A DNA stretch of 64,000 bases from Klebsiella huaxiensis (GCF_003261575.2 NZ_CP036175.1:558001-622000), one strand, 5' to 3'; positions 48,183 to 57,446 are shown, counted from the stretch's first letter. A program made the numbers and translations. The notes: generated by a model from the sequence alone, not told the origin.

Positions 48183-48208
48183 ATGCATAACCATGCATTT
48201 TTATGCAA
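48183..48208. promoter_or_regulatory. ARG-box cluster upstream of argR
   Basis: Three half-sites, ATGCAT (48183-48188), ATGCAT (48193-48198) and ATGCAA (48203-48208), lie exactly 10 bp apart, about 40-60 bp upstream of the argR start codon. They fit the ARG-box pattern and imply autorepression, as known in E. coli. Confidence 0.75.
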
Positions 48209-48426
48209 ATAATCCGCAGGGGAGAAGCGTAAATAATGTTATGAAGGGGGCATATTTTAGCAAAAAACCCTAATAAGGAACATGCCTTCGTCACGGCACG
48301 CAAATTGCTACAAAAGTAAATGAAATGTTATTAAATGATGTTGTTCTGCCCAATGCGCTGGGTGTATTGTAACCAACAGTCGATCCGGTACTACGCTTTG
48401 CTGGATGGTCAGTCTCAGGGAGGAAA

Positions 48427-48540
48427 ATGCGAAGCTGTTGCATCGCTGCGCACGACCACGCATTCTTCAGCCATAATTATTGTAATTGTTCATCTTGTGA
48501 ATTAAGGTCCAGGCGACGGAGTAACGAAAGACTATTTTAA
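48427..48540 (+). CDS. Candidate cysteine-rich small ORF upstream of mdh
   Basis: A 37-codon frame starting with ATG, after GGGAGG at a spacing of only 3 nt, and ending 19 bp before the mdh start codon. The product would be rich in Cys and His near its N-terminus (MRSCCIAAHDHAFF, then a CNCSSC cluster) and basic at its end. It matches no family I know. It could be a leader peptide coupled to mdh, or a chance frame in the mdh leader. Conservation of the frame in related genomes is the deciding test. Confidence 0.3.
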   Translation: MRSCCIAAHDHAFFSHNYCNCSSCELRSRRRSNERLF

Positions 48541-48559
48541 CCATAATAAGGAGTTTAGG

Positions 48560-49498
48560 ATGAAAGTTGCAGTCCTCGGCGCCGCTGGTGGAATTGGCCA
48601 GGCGCTTGCCCTACTACTTAAGACCCAACTGCCTTCAGGTTCAGAACTCTCGTTGTACGACATTGCTCCGGTAACCCCGGGCGTGGCGGTTGATCTTAGC
48701 CATATCCCTACCGATGTAAAAATCAAAGGTTTTTCCGGTGAAGACGCAACCCCGGCACTGGAAGGTGCTGATGTGGTGCTGATATCCGCAGGTGTCGCGC
48801 GTAAGCCCGGCATGGATCGCTCCGATTTATTTAACGTTAACGCCGGGATTGTGAAAAATCTGGTGCAACAGATCGCCAAAACCTGCCCGCAAGCCTGCGT
48901 TGGGATTATTACCAACCCGGTGAATACAACGGTGGCGATTGCGGCCGAAGTGCTGAAAAAAGCTGGCGTTTACGATAAGAACAAGCTGTTTGGCGTCACG
49001 ACGCTGGATATTATCCGTTCAAATACGTTTGTCGCTGAGCTGAAGGACAAATCTTCATCAGACGTTGAAGTGCCGGTTATTGGCGGCCACTCTGGCGTAA
49101 CCATTCTTCCTTTATTGTCACAAATTCCTGGCGTGAGCTTTAGCGAACAGGAAATTGCTGATTTGACTAAGCGCATTCAAAACGCCGGAACTGAAGTTGT
49201 TGAAGCAAAAGCCGGTGGTGGTTCAGCGACGCTGTCGATGGGCCAGGCTGCAGCGCGATTCGGCCTCTCTTTGGTTCGCGCAATGCAAGGTGAGAAAGGG
49301 GTTGTAGAATGTGCTTATGTTGAAGGTGATGGTCAATATGCCCGCTTCTTCTCACAGCCGTTATTGTTGGGTAAAAATGGCGTAGAAGAGCGCCGAACTA
49401 TTGGCAAACTCAGCGCGTTCGAGCAGCAGGCTCTGGAAGGGATGCTGGATACGTTGAAGAAAGATATCGCCCTCGGCGAAGATTTTGTGAATAAATAA
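48560..49498 (+). CDS. mdh: Malate dehydrogenase (NAD+)
   Basis: 312 residues, the E. coli length. The NAD-binding loop is VAVLGAAGGIGQALALLL-like (residues 2-19). The substrate arginines lie in VARKPGMDR, and the catalytic His is in GGHSGVT (about residue 177). It interconverts malate and oxaloacetate in the TCA cycle. An AAGGAG ribosome binding site precedes the ATG. The long upstream gap (48209-48559) should carry CRP and ArcA control, as in E. coli. Confidence 0.98.
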   Translation: MKVAVLGAAGGIGQALALLLKTQLPSGSELSLYDIAPVTPGVAVDLSHIPTDVKIKGFSGEDATPALEGADVVLISAGVARKPGMDRSDLFNVNAGIVKNLVQQIAKTCPQACVGIITNPVNTTVAIAAEVLKKAGVYDKNKLFGVTTLDIIRSNTFVAELKDKSSSDVEVPVIGGHSGVTILPLLSQIPGVSFSEQEIADLTKRIQNAGTEVVEAKAGGGSATLSMGQAAARFGLSLVRAMQGEKGVVECAYVEGDGQYARFFSQPLLLGKNGVEERRTIGKLSAFEQQALEGMLDTLKKDIALGEDFVNK

Positions 49499-49514
49499 CT
49501 TTTCACGAAAAGAT

Positions 49515-49542
49515 AAGCCGGAACCTGTTTTCCGGCTTTTTT
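49515..49542 (+). terminator. Terminator of mdh
   Basis: AAGCCGGAA and TTCCGGCTT pair around a 6-nt loop and are followed by a T-run, 16 bp after the mdh stop codon. Confidence 0.92.
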
Positions 49543-49643
49543 ATGGTTTTCTCCTGCCCCTGAATGACTCAACCTGCTGGTAAATCTGCTAAACTCCCCC
49601 GCGTCTTGACCGGTAATAAACGAGGACGTTGTTGCCATGACTG

Positions 49644-50705
49644 TCAGTTGGTTGCCGGATATTCCTGTACGGCGATATGCAGGGTGATTTTCTTATCGTC
49701 ACGCATAATCACCACCGGAATTTCCGAACCCGGGCGAATCTCCGCCACCTGATCCATCGTTTCCAGAGCTGACACTGCAGGTTTATCGTTAACCGAAATA
49801 ATCACGTCGTTGGCGCGAATCCCGGCCTGGGCGGCTGGGCCTTCCGGCGCAACATCATTCACCACGATCCCCTGAAGCTGATCGATGCCGCCTCCGCCCT
49901 GAGCATGTAAAGGCGCAATTTCGCGACCGCTGATGCCAATGTAGCCGCGAATGACGCGACCATCGCGGATCAGCTTATCCATGATCTTAGTTGCCAACTG
50001 GAAAGGAATAGCAAAACCGATCCCTTCAGGCGTTTCGCCATCGTTACTTTTATCAAATGACAGGGTGTTGATACCCATAAGTTCGCCCAGGGAGTTCACC
50101 AGAGCGCCACCGGAGTTACCGTGGTTGATTGAGGCATCGGTTTGCAGGAAGTTCTGGCGTCCGGTCGGGTTCAGGCCGATACGACCGGTGGCACTGATAA
50201 TCCCCTGGGTAATGGTTTGCCCGAGGTTATAGGGGTTACCAATCGCCAGCACCACGTCACCGATATGCGGCACGCGTTTTGGGTTAATCGGGATGACCGG
50301 CAGGCCGCTACTGGCGTTGATTTTTAATACCGCCAGATCGGTGAGGGTATCTGAACCAACCAGCAGCGCTTCAAAAACCCGACCATCCTGCAATGCAACG
50401 ATTATCTGATCCGCATCGTTGATAACGTGTTTATTCGTCAGAATGTAGCCACGTTGGTCCATTATCACGCCGGAACCAAGAGTCAGTTGATTTTGGCTGG
50501 TGTTGTTAAGGGCGCGGTTATACACGTTCACCACTGCAGGTGCGGCGCGGCGCACAGCAGGATTATAGCTGGCGGGGGATTCATCCGCGCTATCGTATTG
50601 CGCGGTCGGCGAAAGCTGCCATTGGCGCAGCGAAGGCATAATGGCCAGCAGCAGACCCCCGACGATCAGGCCAATGAGTATTGAACGTAAAAGCTTTCCA
50701 GACAT
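49644..50705 (-). CDS. degS: Site-1 regulatory serine protease DegS
   Basis: 353 residues from the ATG at 50705 (MSGKLLRSILIGLIVGGLLL). One N-terminal membrane anchor precedes a trypsin-like HtrA protease domain (HVINDAD, DLAVLKI, INHGNSGGALVNS) and a single PDZ domain. It senses misfolded porin C-termini and cuts RseA to start the sigma-E envelope stress response. It lies downstream of degQ on the same strand with its own start region. Confidence 0.96.
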   Translation of the reverse strand: MSGKLLRSILIGLIVGGLLLAIMPSLRQWQLSPTAQYDSADESPASYNPAVRRAAPAVVNVYNRALNNTSQNQLTLGSGVIMDQRGYILTNKHVINDADQIIVALQDGRVFEALLVGSDTLTDLAVLKINASSGLPVIPINPKRVPHIGDVVLAIGNPYNLGQTITQGIISATGRIGLNPTGRQNFLQTDASINHGNSGGALVNSLGELMGINTLSFDKSNDGETPEGIGFAIPFQLATKIMDKLIRDGRVIRGYIGISGREIAPLHAQGGGGIDQLQGIVVNDVAPEGPAAQAGIRANDVIISVNDKPAVSALETMDQVAEIRPGSEIPVVIMRDDKKITLHIAVQEYPATN

Positions 50706-50753
50706 GATGCCGATATCGTTGATGGATGGACAGGCGCAGCATAACACGACTTG

Positions 50754-50784
50754 TCCGGACATCGCACTGCACGCGATGTCCGGA
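50754..50784 (-). repeat. Perfect hairpin between degQ and degS
   Basis: TCCGGACATCGC and GCGATGTCCGGA form a 12-bp stem with a 7-nt loop, 8 bp after the degQ stop codon and 49 bp before degS. It lacks a T-run on either strand, so it fits an mRNA 3'-stabilising element or weak attenuator. Confidence 0.65.
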
Positions 50785-50791
50785 AAGAGGT

Positions 50792-52159
50792 TTAGCGCAG
50801 TAGCAGATAGATACTTTCGTTGCCGCGAATGACGTTCAGCGCAATAACTGCCGGTTTGCTTTCCAGAACTTTCCGCAGTTCAGCGATGGAGTGTACTCGC
50901 TCGCGGTTGAGGCCGATAATAATGTCGTCTTTATGCAGACCCGCTTGCGCGGCAGGGCTTCCTTTATCCACGTTATCAATGGCGACGCCTTTGGTCCCAT
51001 CTTTCATCTGCCCATCGCTTAACGACGCTCCCTGCAAGGCAGGAATGATAAGTTCAGCGCTGGCGGTAGAAGAGGTGCTCTTATCCAGCGTGACCTCGAC
51101 CTCGACGGGCTTACCATCGCGCAGTAACCCTAGCTTCACTTTGGTCCCCGGTTCGGTGGTGGCAATACGCGAACGGAGTTCGGCAAAGCTGTTAAGCGAT
51201 TTGCCATTCAAGCTAACGATAACGTCGCCAGATTTGACCCCAGCTTTAGCGGACCCCGAGTTCGGTAGAACCTCGCTGACGAAGGCACCGCGTTGAACAT
51301 CAAGATTCATCGCTTTGGCGATATCCGCGCTCATTTCCATGCCTTTAATACCCAGCAGGCCGCGTTTGATTTCGCCAAACTGAATAAGCTGCTGAGCGAG
51401 GGTTTGTGCCATATTGCTGGGGATGGCGAAACCAATACCGACGCTGCCGCCGCCTGGTGCCAGAATAGCGGTATTAATACCAATCAACTCGCCGTTCAGG
51501 TTCAGAAGCGCGCCGCCGGAGTTGCCGCGATTGATGGACGCATCGGTCTGGATAAAGTTTTCCAGCCCTTCCAGGTTCAGGCCGCTGCGGCCCAGAGCTG
51601 AAATAATCCCGGAAGTGGCAGTCTGCCCAAGGCCAAATGGGTTACCGACGGCGACGGCGAAATCACCCACCCGAAGTTTATCGGAATCGGCGATAGCGAT
51701 TTGCGTCAGATTGCTGGGCTTTTGTAATTGCAGCAGGGCGATGTCGCTTTGCTCATCGCTACCGATCAGTTTGGCATCGAACTCACGGCCATCGTTGAGC
51801 TGGACGCTAATTTTCTGCGCCTGGTTGATGACGTGATTATTGGTCAACACATAGCCTTTCGCTGCATCGATGATGACGCCAGAACCCAGACCTTCAAACG
51901 GCTGCGCCTGCTCTTGTGGGGCATTGTCGCCAAAATACTTCTTCAGCTCTTCCGGCATATTCTGTGCCGGAGATGCCGTACCCTCAACCTGTACGCTCAC
52001 CACCGCTGGCAACACTTTTTCCAGCATCGGGGCAAGGCTTGGCAATGCGCCCTGGCCCGGTACCTGTGTTGGTAATGACGCTGCAGCCGGAGGTAAGGCG
52101 GACAACGACAACCCAATGCTTAACGCTAACGCACTCAACAGCAAAGTCTGTTTCTTCAT
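50792..52159 (-). CDS. degQ: Periplasmic serine endoprotease DegQ
   Basis: 455 residues, the E. coli length. A Sec signal peptide (about 1-27, LSLSALPPAAA) precedes an HtrA protease domain with HVINQAQ, DIALLQL and INRGNSGGALLNL (catalytic His-Asp-Ser). Two PDZ domains follow. It degrades and refolds envelope proteins, working as a cage-forming oligomer. It lies upstream of degS. Confidence 0.97.
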   Translation of the reverse strand: MKKQTLLLSALALSIGLSLSALPPAAASLPTQVPGQGALPSLAPMLEKVLPAVVSVQVEGTASPAQNMPEELKKYFGDNAPQEQAQPFEGLGSGVIIDAAKGYVLTNNHVINQAQKISVQLNDGREFDAKLIGSDEQSDIALLQLQKPSNLTQIAIADSDKLRVGDFAVAVGNPFGLGQTATSGIISALGRSGLNLEGLENFIQTDASINRGNSGGALLNLNGELIGINTAILAPGGGSVGIGFAIPSNMAQTLAQQLIQFGEIKRGLLGIKGMEMSADIAKAMNLDVQRGAFVSEVLPNSGSAKAGVKSGDVIVSLNGKSLNSFAELRSRIATTEPGTKVKLGLLRDGKPVEVEVTLDKSTSSTASAELIIPALQGASLSDGQMKDGTKGVAIDNVDKGSPAAQAGLHKDDIIIGLNRERVHSIAELRKVLESKPAVIALNVIRGNESIYLLLR

Positions 52160-52331
52160 TAGATGCTGGCTCTCGTAACCTGAGGTGTATGGGAAACGTC
52201 CCGAATGGCCTGATGTTATTGAATTTTCGATCAGGTAACAATGTGGTCAATGTTTAAATTGTAGCCGGGATGAGAGATGGAGACGGGCGCTGAAAGGGCG
52301 CCCGGACAATATTTTTACTGCCGCTGGAGGA

Positions 52332-52730
52332 TTAGTCGCGCTTCGCGCCACCGCGCAGCAGGCCGGATGCGCCTTCAGAGTAGTCGCGCGGCATCTGGAC
52401 CGGAGCCTGATCGTTACCGGCTTCTGACTCTTCCAGACGATTACGGAACGGATTGGCGTCCGCCATGCTCGCTGGCAGCAGGTTGCTGGAGCTTTTCGCC
52501 ATATGCTGATACAGCTGACGGTAGTCATGTGCCATGTTATCGAGTAGCTCAGCGCTGTGAGCAAAATGGCTTACCAGCTCTTCACGGTACTCTTCCAGCT
52601 CTGCTTTATTCTTTTCCAGTTCGAATTGCAGCGCCTGTTGTTGGCGTAACTTGCGGTTGCCAAAACGCATTGCCACGGCACCAATGATAATACCGACGAC
52701 TAGCCCAATTAGCGCATATTCCCAGGTCAT
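52332..52730 (-). CDS. zapG: Cell division and envelope protein ZapG (YhcB)
   Basis: 132 residues from the ATG at 52730 (MTWEYALIGLVVGIIIG), with GGAG 6 nt upstream; the ATG two codons earlier touches the ribosome binding site. One N-terminal membrane helix, a long cytoplasmic coiled coil (about 27-80) and a C-terminal disordered tail ending SGLLRGGAKRD. DUF1043 family; it coordinates envelope growth and division. It is divergent from zapE. Confidence 0.95.
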   Translation of the reverse strand: MTWEYALIGLVVGIIIGAVAMRFGNRKLRQQQALQFELEKNKAELEEYREELVSHFAHSAELLDNMAHDYRQLYQHMAKSSSNLLPASMADANPFRNRLEESEAGNDQAPVQMPRDYSEGASGLLRGGAKRD

Positions 52731-52920
52731 GAACATCTCCCGTTGTTTTGTGGTTCCGTAGGGTGGCTGTTAGGCTCTCCGCCTGCGCCCGATAGTGCCA
52801 CTATAACCGCTAATCCCACAGAAGTGGAATCCTGGCGTATCATCGCGTAGTGTAGAACGGCCTTTTTTTCGTCAATCGTGAGCTACAGCATTACGGTTTT
52901 CAAGGAATAACAATAAGATC

Positions 52921-54054
52921 ATGCAAAGCCTGTCGCCAACATCGCGTTACCTTTCCGCTCTCAAAGAGGGCAGTCATCAGCCCGACGACGTTCAGCAAGA
53001 GGCGGTTAGCCGCCTTGATGCCATTTACCATGAATTGCAGAATAAGCCGTCTGTCGCGCCGCAAAACAATGGCGGTCTGCGGGCAAAATTCGGCAAGCTG
53101 TTGGGCAAGCGCGAGCCGGTTGCCGAAACGGTGGCCGTGCGCGGCCTCTATATGTGGGGGGGCGTAGGAAGGGGGAAAACCTGGTTGATGGATATGTTCT
53201 ATCAAAGCCTGCCAGGTGAACGTAAACAACGTCTGCATTTTCATCGCTTTATGCTGCGTGTTCATGAAGAATTAACTCATCTGCAAGGGCACAGTGACCC
53301 GCTGGAGATCGTTGCCGACCGTTTTAAAGCCGAAACTGACGTGCTCTGTTTCGATGAGTTTTTTGTTTCTGATATTACCGATGCGATGCTGCTGGGCGGC
53401 TTGATGAAAGCGCTGTTCGCTCGCGGCATTACCCTGGTAGCCACGTCGAACATCCCTCCTGACGAGCTGTACCGTAATGGCCTCCAGCGCGCCCGTTTCC
53501 TGCCCGCTATTGACGCTATTAAACAGCATTGTGATGTAATGAACGTTGATGCTGGTATTGATTACCGTTTGCGCACGCTGACCCAGGCGCACCTGTGGCT
53601 GTCGCCGCTCAATACCGAGACTCAGCAACAAATGGATAAGCTTTGGCAGGCTCTGGCGGGCGCGAAGCGTGAGCAGACGCCAACGCTGGAGATAAACCAT
53701 CGTCCGTTGTTGACATTAGGGGTAGAAAATCAGACCCTGGCGGCTTCGTTTACGACGCTGTGCGTGGATGCGCGCAGCCAGCATGATTATATTGCGCTCT
53801 CGCGACTGTTTCATACCGTGATGCTGTTTGATGTGCCGGTGATGACGTCGCTGATGGAAAGCGAGGCGCGGCGGTTTATCGCGTTGGTGGATGAGTTCTA
53901 TGAACGTCACGTTAAACTGGTGGTCAGCGCAGCGGTGCCCCTGTATGACATTTATCAGGGCGAACGGTTGAAATTCGAGTTTCAACGCTGTCTATCCCGC
54001 CTGCAGGAGATGCAGAGCGAGGAGTATTTGAAGCGAGAGCATTTACCGGGGTAA
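52921..54054 (+). CDS. zapE: Cell division ATPase ZapE (AFG1 family)
   Basis: 377 residues (E. coli 375). An AAA-type P-loop GGVGRGKTWLMDMFY at about 79 and Walker B LCFDEFFVSD define the AFG1/YhcM family. ZapE interacts with FtsZ and is needed for division under low oxygen and heat; it also acts in ubiquinone biosynthesis. It lies between zapG and rplM. Confidence 0.96.
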   Translation: MQSLSPTSRYLSALKEGSHQPDDVQQEAVSRLDAIYHELQNKPSVAPQNNGGLRAKFGKLLGKREPVAETVAVRGLYMWGGVGRGKTWLMDMFYQSLPGERKQRLHFHRFMLRVHEELTHLQGHSDPLEIVADRFKAETDVLCFDEFFVSDITDAMLLGGLMKALFARGITLVATSNIPPDELYRNGLQRARFLPAIDAIKQHCDVMNVDAGIDYRLRTLTQAHLWLSPLNTETQQQMDKLWQALAGAKREQTPTLEINHRPLLTLGVENQTLAASFTTLCVDARSQHDYIALSRLFHTVMLFDVPVMTSLMESEARRFIALVDEFYERHVKLVVSAAVPLYDIYQGERLKFEFQRCLSRLQEMQSEEYLKREHLPG

Positions 54055-54103
54055 AACCGGGTACAAATCACATAAAGGGGTCGATCTTTGACCCCGACTT
54101 CTC

Positions 54104-54272
54104 TATAATCTTGCGACCCCACGTTACGAGAAGGTTTTTTTCCCAAAACTTTCTATGTGCCGGCATAGGCTATTCGAAGGGGTAGGTTTGCTGGACAATG
54201 TCGTGTGAACCTCAACTGACAAAACGTTTGGGTGTTCACCAACGTGTAACTTATTATTTGGGTAAGCTTTTA
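54104..54272 (+). promoter_or_regulatory. rplM-rpsI promoter and L13-responsive leader
   Basis: A perfect -10 TATAAT lies at 54104-54109. A leader of about 160 nt before rplM ends in a segment matching the E. coli rplM leader (GGTGTTCACCAACGTGTAAC and onward). In E. coli L13 represses its own operon through this leader. The frame open from 54198 into rplM is leader, not coding. A GGGGTC/GACCCC hairpin lies just before the -10. Confidence 0.7.
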
Positions 54273-54701
54273 ATGAAAACTTTTACAGCTAAACCAGAAA
54301 CCGTAAAACGCGACTGGTATGTTGTTGACGCGACCGGTAAAACTCTGGGCCGTCTGGCTTCCGAACTGGCTCTGCGCCTGCGCGGCAAGCATAAAGCGGA
54401 ATATACTCCGCACGTAGATACCGGTGATTACATCATCGTTCTGAACGCAGAAAAAGTTGCTGTAACCGGCAACAAGCGTGAAGACAAAATGTATTATCAC
54501 CACACCGGTCATATCGGTGGTATCAAAGAAGCGACCTTTGAAGAGATGATTGCCCGCCGTCCTGAGCGTGTGATTGAAATCGCGGTTAAAGGCATGCTGC
54601 CAAAAGGCCCGCTGGGTCGTGCTATGTACCGTAAACTGAAAGTTTACGCGGGTAACGAGCACAACCACGCGGCACAGCAACCGCAAGTTCTTGACATCTA
54701 A
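54273..54701 (+). CDS. rplM: 50S ribosomal protein L13
   Basis: 142 residues from the ATG at 54273 (MKTFTAKPETVKRDWYVVDA), identical in length to E. coli L13. The L13 signature MLPKGPLGRAMYRKLKVYAG is present. It binds 23S rRNA early in 50S assembly. rpsI follows after 15 bp. Confidence 0.99.
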   Translation: MKTFTAKPETVKRDWYVVDATGKTLGRLASELALRLRGKHKAEYTPHVDTGDYIIVLNAEKVAVTGNKREDKMYYHHTGHIGGIKEATFEEMIARRPERVIEIAVKGMLPKGPLGRAMYRKLKVYAGNEHNHAAQQPQVLDI

Positions 54702-54716
54702 TCGGGATTATAGGCA

Positions 54717-55109
54717 ATGGCTGAAAATCAATACTACGGCACTGGTCGCCGCAAAAGTTCCGCAGCTCGCGTTTTCATCAAACCGGGCAACGGCAAAATC
54801 GTTATCAATCAGCGTTCTCTGGAACAGTACTTCGGTCGTGAAACTGCCCGCATGGTAGTTCGTCAGCCGCTGGAACTGGTCGACATGATTGGTAAACTGG
54901 ATCTGTACATCACCGTTAAAGGTGGTGGTATTTCCGGTCAAGCTGGCGCTATCCGTCACGGTATCACCCGTGCACTGATGGAATATGATGAGTCACTGCG
55001 TGGCGAACTGCGTAAAGCTGGTTTCGTTACTCGTGATGCTCGTGAGGTTGAACGTAAGAAAGTCGGTCTGCGTAAAGCACGCCGTCGTCCGCAGTTCTCC
55101 AAGCGTTAA
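54717..55109 (+). CDS. rpsI: 30S ribosomal protein S9
   Basis: 130 residues, the E. coli length. The S9 signature GGGISGQAGAIRHGITRAL is present, and the basic C-terminus ends RRRPQFSKR, which reaches the P-site tRNA. Second gene of rplM-rpsI. Confidence 0.99.
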   Translation: MAENQYYGTGRRKSSAARVFIKPGNGKIVINQRSLEQYFGRETARMVVRQPLELVDMIGKLDLYITVKGGGISGQAGAIRHGITRALMEYDESLRGELRKAGFVTRDAREVERKKVGLRKARRRPQFSKR

Positions 55110-55144
55110 TTGTTTTCTGCTCACGCAGAACAATTTGCGAAAAA

Positions 55145-55167
55145 ACCCGCTCCGGCGGGTTTTTTTA
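55145..55167 (+). terminator. Terminator of rplM-rpsI
   Basis: ACCCGC, loop TCCG, GCGGGT and a T-run. A preceding hairpin (TTGTTTTCTGC/GCAGAACAA) at about 55110-55132 adds structure. Confidence 0.93.
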
Positions 55168-55421
55168 TGGATAAATCTGTCATTATCCATATGGATCTGC
55201 CCTGTTCTTGCCACTTTTTCAGCATTTCCAGAATACCCTCACCACAACGCCTTCAAAATCTGGTAAACTATCATCCAATTTTCTGCCCAAATGCAGGTGA
55301 TTGTTCATTTTTTGTTTAGATGATAAATGGAAATGATGTCACGCGAATGGGGTTTTTACATCTGGCTGACCATGCGTGGTCGGCAGCAGTACAATAATTC
55401 TGAATATACCTGGAGGTTTTC

Positions 55422-56060
55422 ATGGCTGTCGCTGCCAACAAACGTTCGGTAATGACGCTGTTTTCTGGTCCTACTGACATCTATAGCCATCAGGTCCGCA
55501 TTGTGCTGGCCGAGAAAGGTGTTAGTTTTGAGATAGAACACGTGGAGAAGGATAACCCACCTCAGGATCTGATTGACCTCAACCCGAATCAAAGCGTACC
55601 AACGCTTGTGGATCGTGAGCTCACTCTGTGGGAATCTCGCATCATTATGGAATACCTGGATGAGCGTTTCCCGCATCCGCCGTTAATGCCGGTATATCCG
55701 GTAGCTCGTGGGGAAAGCCGTCTGTACATGCAACGTATCGAAAAAGACTGGTATTCGCTGATGAATACCATCCAGACCGGTACTGCTACGCAGGCTGATA
55801 ATGCACGTAAGCAACTGCGTGAAGAATTGCAGGCGATTGCGCCAGTCTTCACCCAGAAGCCGTACTTCCTGAGCGATGAGTTCAGCCTGGTTGATTGCTA
55901 TCTGGCACCGCTGTTATGGCGTTTGCCTGTTCTCGGTGTGGAACTGACCGGAACTGGCGCGAAAGAGCTTAAGGGCTATATGACTCGCGTATTTGAACGT
56001 GATTCCTTCCTCGCTTCTTTAACTGAAGCCGAGCGTGAAATGCGCCTGGGTCGAGGCTAA
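55422..56060 (+). CDS. sspA: Stringent starvation protein A
   Basis: 212 residues, the E. coli length. A thioredoxin-like N-domain (TLFSGPTDIYSHQVRIVLAEKG) and a helical C-domain of the GST fold, without the catalytic GST residue. It binds RNA polymerase, activates late phage P1 genes and lowers H-NS in stationary phase. The ribosome binding site GGAGG lies just before the ATG. sspB follows after 3 bp. The gap 55168-55421 should hold its promoter and shows no gene. Confidence 0.97.
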   Translation: MAVAANKRSVMTLFSGPTDIYSHQVRIVLAEKGVSFEIEHVEKDNPPQDLIDLNPNQSVPTLVDRELTLWESRIIMEYLDERFPHPPLMPVYPVARGESRLYMQRIEKDWYSLMNTIQTGTATQADNARKQLREELQAIAPVFTQKPYFLSDEFSLVDCYLAPLLWRLPVLGVELTGTGAKELKGYMTRVFERDSFLASLTEAEREMRLGRG

Positions 56061-56063
56061 TCA

Positions 56064-56561
56064 ATGGATGTATCACAGCTGACGCCGCGTCGTCCGTATC
56101 TGTTACGGGCGTTCTATGAGTGGCTGCTGGATAACCAGCTGACTCCGCACCTGGTCGTCGATGTGACGCTGCCGGGCGTACTTGTTCCAATGGAGTATGC
56201 TCGCGACGGACAAATCGTTCTTAACATTGCCCCGCGTGCTGTAGGTAATCTGGAACTGGCTAACGACGAAGTACGTTTCAATGCGCGTTTCGGCGGTGTG
56301 CCGCGCAATGTCTCTGTACCGATGGCTGCAGTGCTGGCTGTGTACGCACGTGAAAATGGTGCGGGCACCATGTTTGAACCTGAAGCGGCCTACGATGAAG
56401 ACGTCACCAGTCTGAATGATGACGAAGAATTGCCAGGCAACGACAGCGAAACGGTCATGTCGGTGATTGATGGCGATAAGCCAGATAATCATGATGACGA
56501 TCCCGATGATACGCCAACTCCGCCACGCGGTGGGCGCCCTGCGCTACGCGTCGTGAAGTAA
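56064..56561 (+). CDS. sspB: ClpXP adaptor SspB
   Basis: 165 residues. A structured substrate-binding domain (about 1-110; RPYLLRAFYEWLLDNQLTPHL) precedes an acidic flexible linker and the conserved ClpX-binding tail RGGRPALRVVK. It delivers ssrA-tagged proteins and RseA fragments to ClpXP, which links it to DegS in the sigma-E pathway. Confidence 0.97.
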   Translation: MDVSQLTPRRPYLLRAFYEWLLDNQLTPHLVVDVTLPGVLVPMEYARDGQIVLNIAPRAVGNLELANDEVRFNARFGGVPRNVSVPMAAVLAVYARENGAGTMFEPEAAYDEDVTSLNDDEELPGNDSETVMSVIDGDKPDNHDDDPDDTPTPPRGGRPALRVVK

Positions 56562-56568
56562 TCTCTAT

Positions 56569-56590
56569 CAGGCCCTTCGGGGCCTGTTTT
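56569..56590 (+). terminator. Terminator of sspAB
   Basis: CAGGCCC, loop TTC, GGGGCCTG and TTTT, 7 bp after sspB. Confidence 0.9.
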
Positions 56591-56654
56591 CTGATCTCTG
56601 CAAAATTCTTGTGTTAAGATGGAACAGCCGTCACGTGCTGTCACAAATCACACA

Positions 56655-57446
56655 ATGGTCCCTATGAGCGCATTTGATCCACAAGCCGAAGATACTCCAT
56701 CCTCCATTGGCAACAGTTTGGGCCGTCGTCCTTTGGCGCGCAAAAAACTGTCCGAAATGGTGGAAGAAGAGCTGGAGCAGATGATCCGCCGACGGGAGTT
56801 TGCCGAAGGTGAACAACTGCCGTCAGAGCGTGAATTGATGACGTTTTTTAACGTCGGACGCCCCTCGGTACGTGAAGCGTTGGCGGCGCTGAAGCGTAAG
56901 GGGTTGGTGCAAATTAGCAACGGCGAGCGGGCCCGCGTGTCCCGACCTTCAGCGGACACCATCATTGGCGAGCTTTCCGGCATGGCGAAAGACTTTTTGT
57001 CTCACCCTGGCGGTATCGCGCATTTTGAACAACTACGCCTGTTTTTTGAATCCAGCCTGGTTCGCTATGCGGCAGAACATGCCAGCGACGAGCAGATCGA
57101 AAAGCTGATGCAGGCGCTGAAGATCAACAGCCAGTCGCTTGATGACAATGCGCTGTTTATCCGATCTGACGTCGAGTTTCACCGCGTGCTGGCGGAAATC
57201 CCGGGAAATCCGATCTTTATGGCTATTCACGTGGCATTGCTGGATTGGCTAATCGCCGCCCGGCCTACGGTGCCAGAACGTGAGTTGCACGAACATAATA
57301 GCGTGAGTTATCAACAACACATTGTTATTGTTGATGCTATTCGCCGTCGCGATCCCGATGAAGCCGATCGCGCCCTCCAAACCCACCTCAATAGCGTCTC
57401 CGCCACCTGGCACGCCCTCGGCCAGAAAACACAGCCACGTAAGTAA
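56655..57446 (+). CDS. nanR: Sialic acid-responsive repressor NanR
   Basis: 263 residues from the ATG at 56655, which gives the exact E. coli length; the start at 56664 is possible and neither has a strong ribosome binding site. N-terminal extension, a GntR-type winged helix (LPSERELMTFFNVGRPSVREALAALKRKG) and a FadR/FCD C-domain with metal-binding His and Asp. It represses nan genes until Neu5Ac binds. It lies directly upstream of nanA. dcuD, which precedes it in E. coli, is absent. Confidence 0.95.
   Translation: MVPMSAFDPQAEDTPSSIGNSLGRRPLARKKLSEMVEEELEQMIRRREFAEGEQLPSERELMTFFNVGRPSVREALAALKRKGLVQISNGERARVSRPSADTIIGELSGMAKDFLSHPGGIAHFEQLRLFFESSLVRYAAEHASDEQIEKLMQALKINSQSLDDNALFIRSDVEFHRVLAEIPGNPIFMAIHVALLDWLIAARPTVPERELHEHNSVSYQQHIVIVDAIRRRDPDEADRALQTHLNSVSATWHALGQKTQPRK

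Noticed and set aside
49564..49752. Plus-strand frame between mdh and degS
   Set aside because: It runs antisense into degS, has no recognisable product and no good ribosome binding site.
54198..54272. N-terminal extension of L13
   Set aside because: The family start is at 54273; the upstream part matches the non-coding autoregulatory leader.
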